In this document: positions 8,280 through 16,318 of the stretch, one piece after another
Layout of the letters: every line of letters begins with the position of its first letter
Position numbering within the stretch: position 1 is the stretch's first letter
Source: Enterocloster asparagiformis
GTDB taxonomy: Bacteria; Bacillota; Clostridia; Lachnospirales; Lachnospiraceae
Direction: 5' to 3'
Length of the DNA stretch: 64,000 bases
Assembly: GCA_018380885.1 (NCBI GenBank)
Contig: JAGZSY010000027.1
Location: forward strand, 1-64,000
Translations under genes and position numbers: made by a program
Notes under the pieces: generated by a model
The model's database searches: none
What the model was told of the DNA's origin: nothing
What the model saw: only the letters and a program-made list of their open reading frames with translations

Positions 8280-9890
8280 ATGGATATAAAACAAGCATTG
8301 GAGCTTCCCTCCCTGGCCACGGCCAAGGTCATCGCCGGAAATAACGGCCTGGGCCGCAAGGTCACGGGCATCATGGTGCTGGAGGCGGCGGATATCGAGA
8401 GCTGGGGAAGGGAGGGGGAGATCATCCTGACCAGCTATTTTGCGCTGAAGGATTTGAATGAGGAAGAAATTGGAAATTTTTTCGTGAAATTGCATGAGAT
8501 CGGTATCAGCGCCCTGGTGATCAAGCTGGACCGCCTGCTCACGGATATTCCGGAGTCGGCCGTCACCCTGTGCAACCAGTACGCCATCCCGCTGATCCAG
8601 CTGGGCAAGGAAGTGAAATATGAGGCGGTGGTGCTGCAGATTTTAAGTCCCATCATCGACCAGAATGTGACGCTGCTGAACCGGCACTACCAGGTGCACA
8701 ACCAGTTGACCCGGCTGGCCTTAAAGGAGCCGTCGGTGCACACGATCTTAAACGAGCTGAAGAAGATGATCTCCTGCAATGTGACCCTTGTCAACAAGAC
8801 AAAGCATACGGAGATCGGCACCAGCTTTTACTATGACCAGTACCAGATTTTGGAGAGCACCCCCATACCCTCCACCCAGTTTATGAACTTCCGGTATGAT
8901 TCCAACACGGTGCGCTATCTGCGGGTGAACACGGACAGCGTGTTCCGCGCGATCAGCGTCCATGTGCCAAACCTGGAGCAGGAGGACTGCGACCTGGTCA
9001 TCCATGTGAAGAACCGGGACATCAGCAACGACGATTTCATGGTTATTGAGACGGTGGTCAGCTTTCTCCAGATGGAGCTGCTAAAGCAGTATTCCGTGTC
9101 CCAAAATCTGTTTCATTTAAACAACAACCTGGTCAACGATCTGCTGAACGGCCGGATCTATACCCGGGAGAAGGTGGACGACCTGCTGCGCCAGATCCAT
9201 ATGGACCGGGCTCCCCACTATCAGATCATGATGATCCGCCTGACGCCTGAGGATGAAGCCCTTCTCAAGAATCCCGATTGGGCTTCCGGCCTGTTCCGTT
9301 ACTTAAGGGACGCCCTGAAACAGAGATGGTTTAACATCGCGTTTCTGGAGAAGCAGGACCGCATCACATTCCTCAACAACTACTCCAGGGACGAGGAGCT
9401 GTTCACCCGTGAGCTGGCCGCGGAGCTTTTGCAGAGCATGGCGGCCCAGCCCAGCCTGCCCCGGTTCCATTCGCAGACCGCCATCAGCACCACCGGAGGC
9501 GCCGGCGACATTCCCCGCCTGAACCAGGAGGTATTGGACATTCAAAAGGTGCAGCATTTATTCCACCGTCCCGGCACAATTTATACCTACGACGACCTGG
9601 GGATTTACAAGCTGTTCCTCTCCACCGACAATCTGGATCACCTGGAGCATTTCGTTCCCCCCGCGTTCCTGCGGTTCCGCCGGGAATTTCCAGAATTGAT
9701 GGAGGCGTTGTCCTGCTTCCTGGATCACAACCAGAGCTTTTCGGAGACGGCCGCAGCCATGTACCTGCACCCCAAGACCATCCGCTACCGCGTCAGCCAG
9801 ATTGCCGGCAAGCTGCCCTTTGACTTCGGGGACCCGGAAATGATTCTGGAAGCGCAGATCGCCTCGCGGCTGTTCCGGCTGATGGAATAA
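8280..9890 (+). CDS. PucR family transcriptional regulator
   Basis: A 536-residue cytoplasmic regulator. The N-terminus (about 1-125) is a PucR purine-catabolism domain beginning with DIKQALELPSLATAKVIAG. The C-terminal HTH_30 (about 480-530) contains SETAAAMYLHPKTIRYRVSQI. PucR-type proteins sense purine degradation products and activate purine, allantoin or related operons. It is transcribed away from the FdrA-DUF1116 operon across a 121-base region with a palindrome, so it is the likely local regulator. AAGGAG lies upstream of the ATG. Family certain; inducer unknown. Confidence 0.9.
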   Translation: MDIKQALELPSLATAKVIAGNNGLGRKVTGIMVLEAADIESWGREGEIILTSYFALKDLNEEEIGNFFVKLHEIGISALVIKLDRLLTDIPESAVTLCNQYAIPLIQLGKEVKYEAVVLQILSPIIDQNVTLLNRHYQVHNQLTRLALKEPSVHTILNELKKMISCNVTLVNKTKHTEIGTSFYYDQYQILESTPIPSTQFMNFRYDSNTVRYLRVNTDSVFRAISVHVPNLEQEDCDLVIHVKNRDISNDDFMVIETVVSFLQMELLKQYSVSQNLFHLNNNLVNDLLNGRIYTREKVDDLLRQIHMDRAPHYQIMMIRLTPEDEALLKNPDWASGLFRYLRDALKQRWFNIAFLEKQDRITFLNNYSRDEELFTRELAAELLQSMAAQPSLPRFHSQTAISTTGGAGDIPRLNQEVLDIQKVQHLFHRPGTIYTYDDLGIYKLFLSTDNLDHLEHFVPPAFLRFRREFPELMEALSCFLDHNQSFSETAAAMYLHPKTIRYRVSQIAGKLPFDFGDPEMILEAQIASRLFRLME

Positions 9891-9910
9891 AGAAAATAGG
9901 AGATTTTTAC

Positions 9911-10807
9911 ATGAATCCATATGAATTTACCACAGAACAGGGAATTACCCTGAAGGTAGACGTGCACAGGGCGGGGACGGGCCGCCGGGGCGCATCCGTC
10001 CTCTACTTCCACGGAGGCGGCCTGCTGTGCGGCACCCGTGACGACCTGCCGTCCCTGTATCTGGAAATGTTTACGGCGCAGGGATACGACGTGTATTGCT
10101 TCGATTACCCCCTGGCGCCGGAATGCAACCTCGGGCAGATTCACGAAGCTGTGTTTTCCTGCCTGAAATGGTTCCTGGCCCGGGAGCGGGGCCCCTTCTT
10201 TTTGTTCGGCCGCTCCGCAGGCGCCTACCTGGCCTTGTATCTGGCCCATGCCGCCCGGCTGGCCGGGCTTCCAGCCCCGGCGGGGATTCTCAGCTTCTAC
10301 GGATATCCGGGACTGCTGGAGCCGGAATTTTCCAAGCCCAGCGCCTATTATAAGAAGTTTCTTCCCATGGACGCGTCGATTGTGGCGCGGCTCACGGATA
10401 AAAACGGCGGCCCGGTGGTCTACGGCCCGTTAAAGGACCGGTACCTGCTGTACGTGTACGCCAGGCAGACCGGGGCGTGGGCGCGGCTGCTGTGCGGCTT
10501 GGAGGCGTCCGCAACGCAGGATGTATCTTCCCCGGCGGGGATGGACCTGCTGGCCAGATATTCCCTGACCCCGGAGGATTTGGCCCAGCTTCCGCCGGCC
10601 TTCCTTACCGCCAGCTCCACGGACCAGGACGTGCCCTTCGGCAGCTCCAAGCGGATGGCCCGCTTAATTCCCGGCGCGCAGTTCCATCCGGTGTACAACA
10701 TGGAGCACGATTTCGACCGCGACGCCGGGCGGCCCGAGGGGCGGGAAGCCTATGAAAAGGCGCTGAAATGGATGGAAGGGCTGCCGGACCGTTTAGGCCC
10801 CGGTTAA
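9911..10807 (+). CDS. Alpha/beta hydrolase (HGGG esterase type)
   Basis: The 298-residue protein has the oxyanion-hole motif HGGG at 34-37 and the nucleophile elbow GRSAG at 100-104 (Ser102). A late HDF near the C-terminus probably supplies the catalytic His. This is the layout of hormone-sensitive-lipase-like carboxylesterases. It has no signal peptide, so it acts in the cytoplasm. It starts 20 bases after the PucR gene with AATAGGAG upstream and may be co-transcribed with it. Substrate unknown; a role in hydrolysing an ester or amide of the neighbouring nitrogen pathway is only a guess. Confidence 0.8.
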   Translation: MNPYEFTTEQGITLKVDVHRAGTGRRGASVLYFHGGGLLCGTRDDLPSLYLEMFTAQGYDVYCFDYPLAPECNLGQIHEAVFSCLKWFLARERGPFFLFGRSAGAYLALYLAHAARLAGLPAPAGILSFYGYPGLLEPEFSKPSAYYKKFLPMDASIVARLTDKNGGPVVYGPLKDRYLLYVYARQTGAWARLLCGLEASATQDVSSPAGMDLLARYSLTPEDLAQLPPAFLTASSTDQDVPFGSSKRMARLIPGAQFHPVYNMEHDFDRDAGRPEGREAYEKALKWMEGLPDRLGPG

Positions 10808-10873
10808 GCCCCCTGCGGGTCGGACGGACACAGCCTTCCGGCGCAGCGCAAAGATGTGCGCAGACAGGCGCTG

Positions 10874-10990
10874 GCCCGCAGGCTGCGCCAGCGGCCCGCC
10901 GCATTCATCGCTGACCCGCAGGCTGCGCCGCCGACCCGCCGCATTCATCGCTGGCCCGCAGGCTGCGCCAACGGTCCGCCGCATTCAACA
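10874..10990. repeat. 40-bp tandem repeat, three copies
   Basis: Copies begin at 10874, 10914 and 10954, with a period of exactly 40 and each rich in CCCGCAGGCTGCGCC. The third copy ends about 10990. Inside a unit GCTGG and CCAGC can pair. A diverged single copy lies in reverse orientation near 28206-28242, so this is a dispersed intergenic element. The rest of the 10808-11158 gap shows no gene that I can support. Confidence 0.8.
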
Positions 10991-11158
10991 AAACAGCCGG
11001 GCCACCGCGCAGTTTGCGATATGTGGCCTCGGCTATTTTTATGCCGTTATGCTGTTTTCCGGCCAAAGCCGGTTTTAAACGCGTTTTTTCTTTGACCCGG
11101 CCGGTATTCCTGCGTTCCCTTGTCCCTTATTCAGCTTCTCCGGCCGCCGTGCGCCGGA

Positions 11159-11953
11159 CTATAGGATAAACATCCTGGTAGTCATCATCTCGTCCGCGGA
11201 GGAGGCGGTGTAGGTGACGGTGTAGGGGTCTGTCAGCGTCACTCCGGGATAGTAGGAGGCCCGCAATGCTTTAAAGTGGTCCTTGAAGCTGATCTCCGTG
11301 GTCAGCGTTTCCGGCACGGACAGATGGCAGCGGTCGCGCTGCAGGAGTCCCTTGCGGGCGGCCTCGCGGATGCGCTCGCAGGCCAGCTGGGGCGTCAGGT
11401 TGATGGTGGCCCGGCCCAGGCCGTCCTTCACCGGGGCGGTCTGAATCTCCGGCACAAATTCCCTGGCGTGGCTGCAGAGCAGCTTGTCGCCGGTCACCAG
11501 CACGGAGGGCACGCCGCGGGCCGCGCCCACGTAGGCGTGGAGCAGAAACTCCGATGCCAGCTTTCCGTTGATCTTCACATAGTTGTTTTCGCGGTTCATG
11601 GTGTGGCTTAAGGGGCTTCCCGGCAGCCCGGCGGGGGAGTGGTAGCCCACGAACATCAGCGCGTCAAAGGATTCGTCCAGCCCGGCCACCATGGAATCGG
11701 GGGTCAGGGTCCAGTCGAAAATGACCCTGGCCTCCCTGGGAAACAGGGATAAATCCATGTTGCGCCCGCTGTCGTGGGCGTCCTTTACGTAAATCTCCGT
11801 CGCGCCCGCGTCGATGGCTCCCTGACAGGCCGCCACGGCCTCCAGGGTCATCTGGCGGGCCGCCGCCTTGTGCTCCTGGTCGCCTAAGTTGGTGGCCTGC
11901 CAGGAGGTGGTCCCGGCGGTGCCCTCAATGTCCACGCTGATGTATACCTTCAT
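11159..11953 (-). CDS. dppA: M55 family D-aminopeptidase (DppA-like)
   Basis: This 264-residue zinc peptidase removes N-terminal D-amino acids from short peptides. Every catalytic residue of Bacillus DppA has a counterpart: D8 and E10 (SVDIEG), H60 (KDAHDSG), H105 (GYHSPAG), H117 (SHTMN, catalytic) and E135 (ASEF). Length is normal for the family. There is no signal peptide. It is divergent from an Opp-type peptide importer followed by an LD-carboxypeptidase, which fits uptake and use of D-amino-acid wall peptides. The leftward start has GGAGAAAAAATT before ATG. Confidence 0.9.
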   Translation of the reverse strand: MKVYISVDIEGTAGTTSWQATNLGDQEHKAAARQMTLEAVAACQGAIDAGATEIYVKDAHDSGRNMDLSLFPREARVIFDWTLTPDSMVAGLDESFDALMFVGYHSPAGLPGSPLSHTMNRENNYVKINGKLASEFLLHAYVGAARGVPSVLVTGDKLLCSHAREFVPEIQTAPVKDGLGRATINLTPQLACERIREAARKGLLQRDRCHLSVPETLTTEISFKDHFKALRASYYPGVTLTDPYTVTYTASSADEMMTTRMFIL

Positions 11954-12110
11954 AATTTTTTCTCCTTTTGATCGCCCTTTTGGCAGGGCTCGCTTAATTA
12001 TCTGCGGCAGCGGGTGAGATAATCCTGGAACGTGTGGAAGAATCTCCCGGAAAAACCGCGGATTTAATTCATATTATAAAGGGAAAGGCGTAAAAATCAA
12101 TGGCTTTGAC

Positions 12111-12139
12111 TTGACTTTTAAATCTGATATGGGTATAAT
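12111..12139 (+). promoter_or_regulatory. Promoter of the opp operon
   Basis: TTGACT (12111-12116) and TATAAT (12134-12139) are 17 bases apart. An inverted repeat, AATCTGAT (12121-12128) with ATCAGATT (12147-12154), brackets the -10, so a repressor could sit there. Confidence 0.7.
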
Positions 12140-12194
12140 TTTTCACATCAGATTCTTTTTTAGTCCGGAATAGAATGAAGAGAAAGACGGTGAT

Positions 12195-12236
12195 GAAGCG
12201 ATGCTGCTGAAGAAAGTAGGCGGGCATCGCTTTTTT
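12195..12236 (+). terminator. Intrinsic terminator in the opp leader (possible attenuator)
   Basis: AAGCGATGC (12196-12204) pairs with GCATCGCTT (12224-12232) and is followed by a T-run. It lies about 55-90 bases after the promoter and before oppB, so it would end transcripts early unless read through. Confidence 0.6.
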
Positions 12237-12270
12237 ACACAATCGGACGGAAGGGCAGTGGTCGTTTATC

Positions 12271-13197
12271 ATGTTGAAGTACATATTAAAGCGTTTGGCA
12301 GCCGGCGCGGTTTCGCTGTTTGTGCTGGTGACCATCACATTTTTCCTGATGCACGCCATACCGGGCGGGCCGTTCAGCCCCTCGGATGAGCGGAACGTGC
12401 CTCCGCAGATTCTGGAGCGCATCGCGGACAAGTACGGACTCAACGAGCCGATTCCGGTTCAGTACGTGAAATACCTGAAAAATCTGCTGCACGGCGATAT
12501 GGGCACCTCCTTTAAGAAGCGGGACACCACGGTGAATGAGCTGATCGCCCACGGCTTCCCCATCTCGGCCCGCGTGGGCGCCTGGGGCGTGGCTTTGGCG
12601 CTGGCGGCGGGGATTCCGCTGGGCATGGTGGCCGCGGTGAAGCGCGGAAAGCTGCCCGACGGACTGGCCATGGTGTTCGCCACCATCGGCGTCTCGGTGC
12701 CCAGCTTTGTGGTCTGCGTGCTGATGATGTATCTCTTCTGCGAAAAATGGAAAATATTTCCATCTTACGGCCTGGACTCCTGGCGTCATTACGTGCTGCC
12801 GGTGTTCTGCATGGCCTTCTCCCAGATCGCCTATATCACCAGGCTCATGCGCTCCAGCATGCTGGAGACCATGCGCCAGGACTATATCCGCACCGAGCGG
12901 TCCAAGGGCGTGCCGGAGTTTCAGGTGATTGGGAGATACGCCCTGAAAAATTCCGTGCTGCCGGTGGTGACCTATGTGGGCCCCATGGTGGCGGCTCTGC
13001 TCACGGGAACCTTTATTATCGAGAAGCTGTTTTCCGTGCCCGGGCTGGGGCGGTATTTTATCTCTGCAATCAATGACCGGGACTACTCCGTTACCCTGGG
13101 GCTCACCGTGTTTGTGGGCGCCATGATCATCGTCTGCAACCTGGTGGTGGACATCCTGTACGCGGTGATAGACCCGAGAGTAAAAATAACGAAGTAG
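12271..13197 (+). CDS. oppB: Peptide ABC transporter permease (OppB/DppB)
   Basis: A 308-residue permease that starts MLKYILKRL, as OppB/DppB proteins do, has about six membrane segments, and carries the EAA-type loop RSSMLETMRQDYIRTERSKGV that contacts the ATPases. It is the first gene of a rightward operon: permease, permease, two ATPases, binding protein, LD-carboxypeptidase. It ends 8 bases before oppC. The ribosome site is weak (GAAGGG, long spacing), but the family alignment supports the start. Confidence 0.93.
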   Translation: MLKYILKRLAAGAVSLFVLVTITFFLMHAIPGGPFSPSDERNVPPQILERIADKYGLNEPIPVQYVKYLKNLLHGDMGTSFKKRDTTVNELIAHGFPISARVGAWGVALALAAGIPLGMVAAVKRGKLPDGLAMVFATIGVSVPSFVVCVLMMYLFCEKWKIFPSYGLDSWRHYVLPVFCMAFSQIAYITRLMRSSMLETMRQDYIRTERSKGVPEFQVIGRYALKNSVLPVVTYVGPMVAALLTGTFIIEKLFSVPGLGRYFISAINDRDYSVTLGLTVFVGAMIIVCNLVVDILYAVIDPRVKITK

Positions 13198-13205
13198 GTG
13201 ACACA

Positions 13206-14159
13206 ATGGAAGAAACTTTAAGACACGGCGGGTTCTCCATGGACGACGAGATTCCGGCTGAACTTATGGAGGAGCTCTCTGCGGCGGAGCGCGACCCGGA
13301 GGAGATCGACCGCCCCAGCATTTCCTACTGGAAAATGTGCTGGCTGCGCCTGAAAAAAGATAAGCTGGCCATGTTCGGCTTTGCCGTCATCATCGTCATA
13401 ACGGTGCTGGCCGTGGCGGTGCCCATGCTGTCGCCGTACAGCTATGACCAGACGGACTTCGCCCACATGCTGGAGTGGCCCAGCCGCCTTCACCCCTTCG
13501 GCACCGACAAGATGGGCCGCGATATTTTCGTGCGCACCATGTACGGCGCCCGCATCAGCCTGACCATCGGTTTCACGGCGGCGGCCATCAACATGGTGAT
13601 CGGCGTGTTCTACGGCGGCATCGCCGGATACCTGGGCGGGCGCACCGACATGATCATGATGCGCATCGTGGACGTGCTCAGCGGCATCCCCAGCCTTCTC
13701 TACCTGATTCTGATTATGATGTTTCTGGGCAACACGGTCAAGAGCATTCTGCTGGCCATGTGCCTTACCTTCTGGATTACCACGGCCCGCATGGTCCGAG
13801 GCCAGATCCTGACGCTGCGCGAGCAGGATTTCGCGCTGGCGGCCAAGGTCTGCGGGCAGAGCCGGTGGCAGATTCTGGTTCATCATCTGATCCCCAACAG
13901 CATGGGGTCCATCATCGTGACGGTCACATTTCTCATTCCCCAGGCCATTTTCCAGGAGGCGTTCTTAAGCTTTCTCGGAATCGGCATCCAGGTGCCCAAG
14001 GCCAGCTGGGGAACTCTGGCCAACGATGCCATTGAATATCTGTTTTCCTATCCGTATCAGATGTTGTTTCCCGCCTTTGCCATCAGCATCACCATCTTTG
14101 CGCTGAATTTTATCGGCGACGGTCTGCGGGATGCGCTGGACCCCAGGTTAAAGAAATAG
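13206..14159 (+). CDS. oppC: Peptide ABC transporter permease (OppC/DppC)
   Basis: This 317-residue permease has an N-terminal cytoplasmic stretch of about 50 residues, an OppC N-terminal helix (FAVIIVITVLAVAV), the loop HPFGTDKMGRDIF that is diagnostic of DppC/OppC, and an EAA loop near REQDFALAAKVCG. It pairs with the upstream OppB to form the membrane channel. A separate acidic run (EELSAAERDPEEID) precedes the first helix. It is followed 16 bases later by the first ATPase. Confidence 0.93.
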   Translation: MEETLRHGGFSMDDEIPAELMEELSAAERDPEEIDRPSISYWKMCWLRLKKDKLAMFGFAVIIVITVLAVAVPMLSPYSYDQTDFAHMLEWPSRLHPFGTDKMGRDIFVRTMYGARISLTIGFTAAAINMVIGVFYGGIAGYLGGRTDMIMMRIVDVLSGIPSLLYLILIMMFLGNTVKSILLAMCLTFWITTARMVRGQILTLREQDFALAAKVCGQSRWQILVHHLIPNSMGSIIVTVTFLIPQAIFQEAFLSFLGIGIQVPKASWGTLANDAIEYLFSYPYQMLFPAFAISITIFALNFIGDGLRDALDPRLKK

Positions 14160-14175
14160 AACAGAGGAATCGCAC

Positions 14176-15174
14176 ATGAATGATAAGTTGCTGGAAGTAA
14201 AAAATTTACATACCACCTTTGCCACCGACGCGGGACCCGTGCAGGCGGTGCGGGGCGTGTCCTTCTACGTGAACCGGGGCGAGAGCCTGGGGATCGTGGG
14301 GGAGTCGGGCTGCGGCAAGAGCGTCAGCATGCTGTCGGTGATGCGCCTTCTGGACGACAACGCGTCCATGACCGCGGACGCCATCCTTCTGGACGGAGAG
14401 GATTTAAACGTCAAGTCCGCCAAGGAGATGCGAAAGATTCAGGGAAATGACATCGGCATGATTTTCCAGGACCCGATGACCAGCTTAAACCCGCTGTTCA
14501 CAGTGGGGGAGCAGATCCGCAATCCCCTGATGCGCCACATGAAGCTGAACAAACACCAGGCCAATGAGCGGGCCTTGAAGATGCTGGAGCTGGTGGGAAT
14601 CCCCAGCCCGGAGAAGCGGCTGAAGCAGTATCCCCACGAGCTGTCGGGCGGTATGCGCCAGCGGGTGATGATCGCCATCGCCATGTCCTGCGATCCCAAG
14701 CTGCTGATCGCAGATGAACCCACCACAGCCCTGGACGTGACCATCCAGGCCCAGATTCTGGAGTTGATGGGTGAGATGAAGGAGCGCTACAACATGTCCG
14801 TGATCCTGATCACCCACGATCTGGGCGTGATCTCCAGCCTGTGCAGCCGGGTGATCGTGATGTACGGCGGTCTGGTCATGGAGGAGGGCACGGTGGACGA
14901 TATCTTCTACCGGACCGGCCACCCCTACTCGGCCGGGCTGTTGGCCTCCATCCCCAAGCGGAGCCGGGAAAAGCTGGTGCCCATCATGGGCACGCCGCCG
15001 GACCTGCTCAATCCCCCGGCAGGCTGTCCCTTTGCCGCCCGCTGCAGCCACGCGATGAAGCTGTGCCGGGAGTACCGTCCGGAGCTGACCGAGGTCGGCC
15101 CGGGGCACAAAAGCGCCTGCTGGCTGCACAATAAGTCGGTGAAAACCCGCAGGAAGGAGGTGTGGCCGGTATGA
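14176..15174 (+). CDS. oppD: Peptide ABC transporter ATPase (OppD/DppD)
   Basis: A 332-residue ATPase. Walker A is GESGCGKS (42-49), the signature LSGGMRQR lies near residue 155 and Walker B is LLIADEP. The C-terminal oligopeptide-transporter extension has the Cys-rich segment PAGCPFAARCSHAMKLC, which in this family binds an iron-sulphur cluster. Its TGA overlaps the ATG of oppF (ATGA), showing translational coupling. Confidence 0.95.
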   Translation: MNDKLLEVKNLHTTFATDAGPVQAVRGVSFYVNRGESLGIVGESGCGKSVSMLSVMRLLDDNASMTADAILLDGEDLNVKSAKEMRKIQGNDIGMIFQDPMTSLNPLFTVGEQIRNPLMRHMKLNKHQANERALKMLELVGIPSPEKRLKQYPHELSGGMRQRVMIAIAMSCDPKLLIADEPTTALDVTIQAQILELMGEMKERYNMSVILITHDLGVISSLCSRVIVMYGGLVMEEGTVDDIFYRTGHPYSAGLLASIPKRSREKLVPIMGTPPDLLNPPAGCPFAARCSHAMKLCREYRPELTEVGPGHKSACWLHNKSVKTRRKEVWPV

Positions 15175-16157
15175 ACAGAGAGGCAGTAAACCGGGACGCC
15201 TGCCTGGAGGTGACGGACTTAAAGATGTATTTCCCCGTGAAGAGCGGGATTTTTTCCAAGGCTAAATCCCTAAAGGCGGTGGACGGAGTGTCCTTTTCCA
15301 TCGCTCAGGGCGAGACCATGGGCCTGGTGGGGGAGTCCGGCTGCGGCAAGACCACCGTGGGCCGGACGATTTTAAAGCTCTACGAGGCCACGGGCGGCAC
15401 CGTGGTGTACAAGGGCACGGACATCACCGGGTTTGACGACCAGCAGATGCGCCCGTACCGCAGAAAGATGCAGATGATTTTCCAGGACCCCTACACGTCC
15501 CTGGACCCGCGCATGAACGTGGAATCCATTATCTCCGAGCCAATCAAGGCGCTAAAGCTCTACAGCGAGGGGGACCGCCGGGACCGGGTGCGGGAGCTGA
15601 TCCAGATGGTGGGGCTGAAGGCGGACCACCTAAACCGCTATCCCCACGAGTTTTCCGGCGGCCAGCGGCAGCGAATCGGCATCGCCAGGGCTCTGGCGGC
15701 GGAGCCGGAGTTCATCGTCTGCGACGAGCCCATTTCCGCCCTGGACGTGTCCATCCAGGCCCAGGTGATCAATATATTGGAGGAGCTGCAGCATAAATTC
15801 GGCTTCACCTACCTGTTTATCTCCCACGACCTGTCCATGGTGCGACACATTTCCCACCAGGTGGGCGTGATGTATCTGGGCAATCTGATCGAGTACGCCC
15901 AGGTGGATGAGCTGTACGACAACATGCTCCACCCCTACACCAAATCCCTGATCTCCGCGGTGCCGGTGGCGGATCCCAACCAGGCCAGGCAGAGCAAGCG
16001 GATTGTGCTTCAGGGGGACGTGCCGTCGCCCATCGACCCCCCGCCGGGCTGTCCCTTCCGGGCGCGGTGCGCCTACGCGAAGGAGATCTGCGGCAGGGAG
16101 AAGCCGGAACTGAAGCGGGTTAATGACGACCACATGGTGGCCTGCCATTTGTATTGA
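15171..16157 (+). CDS. oppF: Peptide ABC transporter ATPase (OppF/DppF)
   Basis: This 328-residue second ATPase has Walker A GESGCGKT (54-61), the signature FSGGQRQRIGIARAL and Walker B FIVCDEP. It ends with the same Cys-containing tail (PPGCPFRARCAYAKEIC). The ATG at 15171 overlaps the oppD stop and has AAGGAGG 10 bases upstream; a GTG at 15162 is too close to that site. With OppD it powers the importer. Confidence 0.95.
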   Translation: MNREAVNRDACLEVTDLKMYFPVKSGIFSKAKSLKAVDGVSFSIAQGETMGLVGESGCGKTTVGRTILKLYEATGGTVVYKGTDITGFDDQQMRPYRRKMQMIFQDPYTSLDPRMNVESIISEPIKALKLYSEGDRRDRVRELIQMVGLKADHLNRYPHEFSGGQRQRIGIARALAAEPEFIVCDEPISALDVSIQAQVINILEELQHKFGFTYLFISHDLSMVRHISHQVGVMYLGNLIEYAQVDELYDNMLHPYTKSLISAVPVADPNQARQSKRIVLQGDVPSPIDPPPGCPFRARCAYAKEICGREKPELKRVNDDHMVACHLY

Positions 16158-16318
16158 GCAATGATCGGCCGCGGGCAGCGCGCCGGCGGTTTATCATAGA
16201 TTGGCCTGCCACGGAGAAAACGGCGGCCGGCTGCAATCAACAGGGCGGCGCTCCGGCGCGGGACGGTGAGAGCCGGTCCGGGAAAATGGGGCGGACCTGA
16301 TAAAAAAGGAGGAATATT

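Noticed and set aside
10874..10990. CRISPR array
   Set aside because: The 40-bp units are contiguous with no unique spacers between them and no cas gene is nearby.
12140..12270. T-box leader before the opp operon
   Set aside because: No T-box sequence or specifier-loop pattern is present; only a promoter, an inverted repeat and a terminator.
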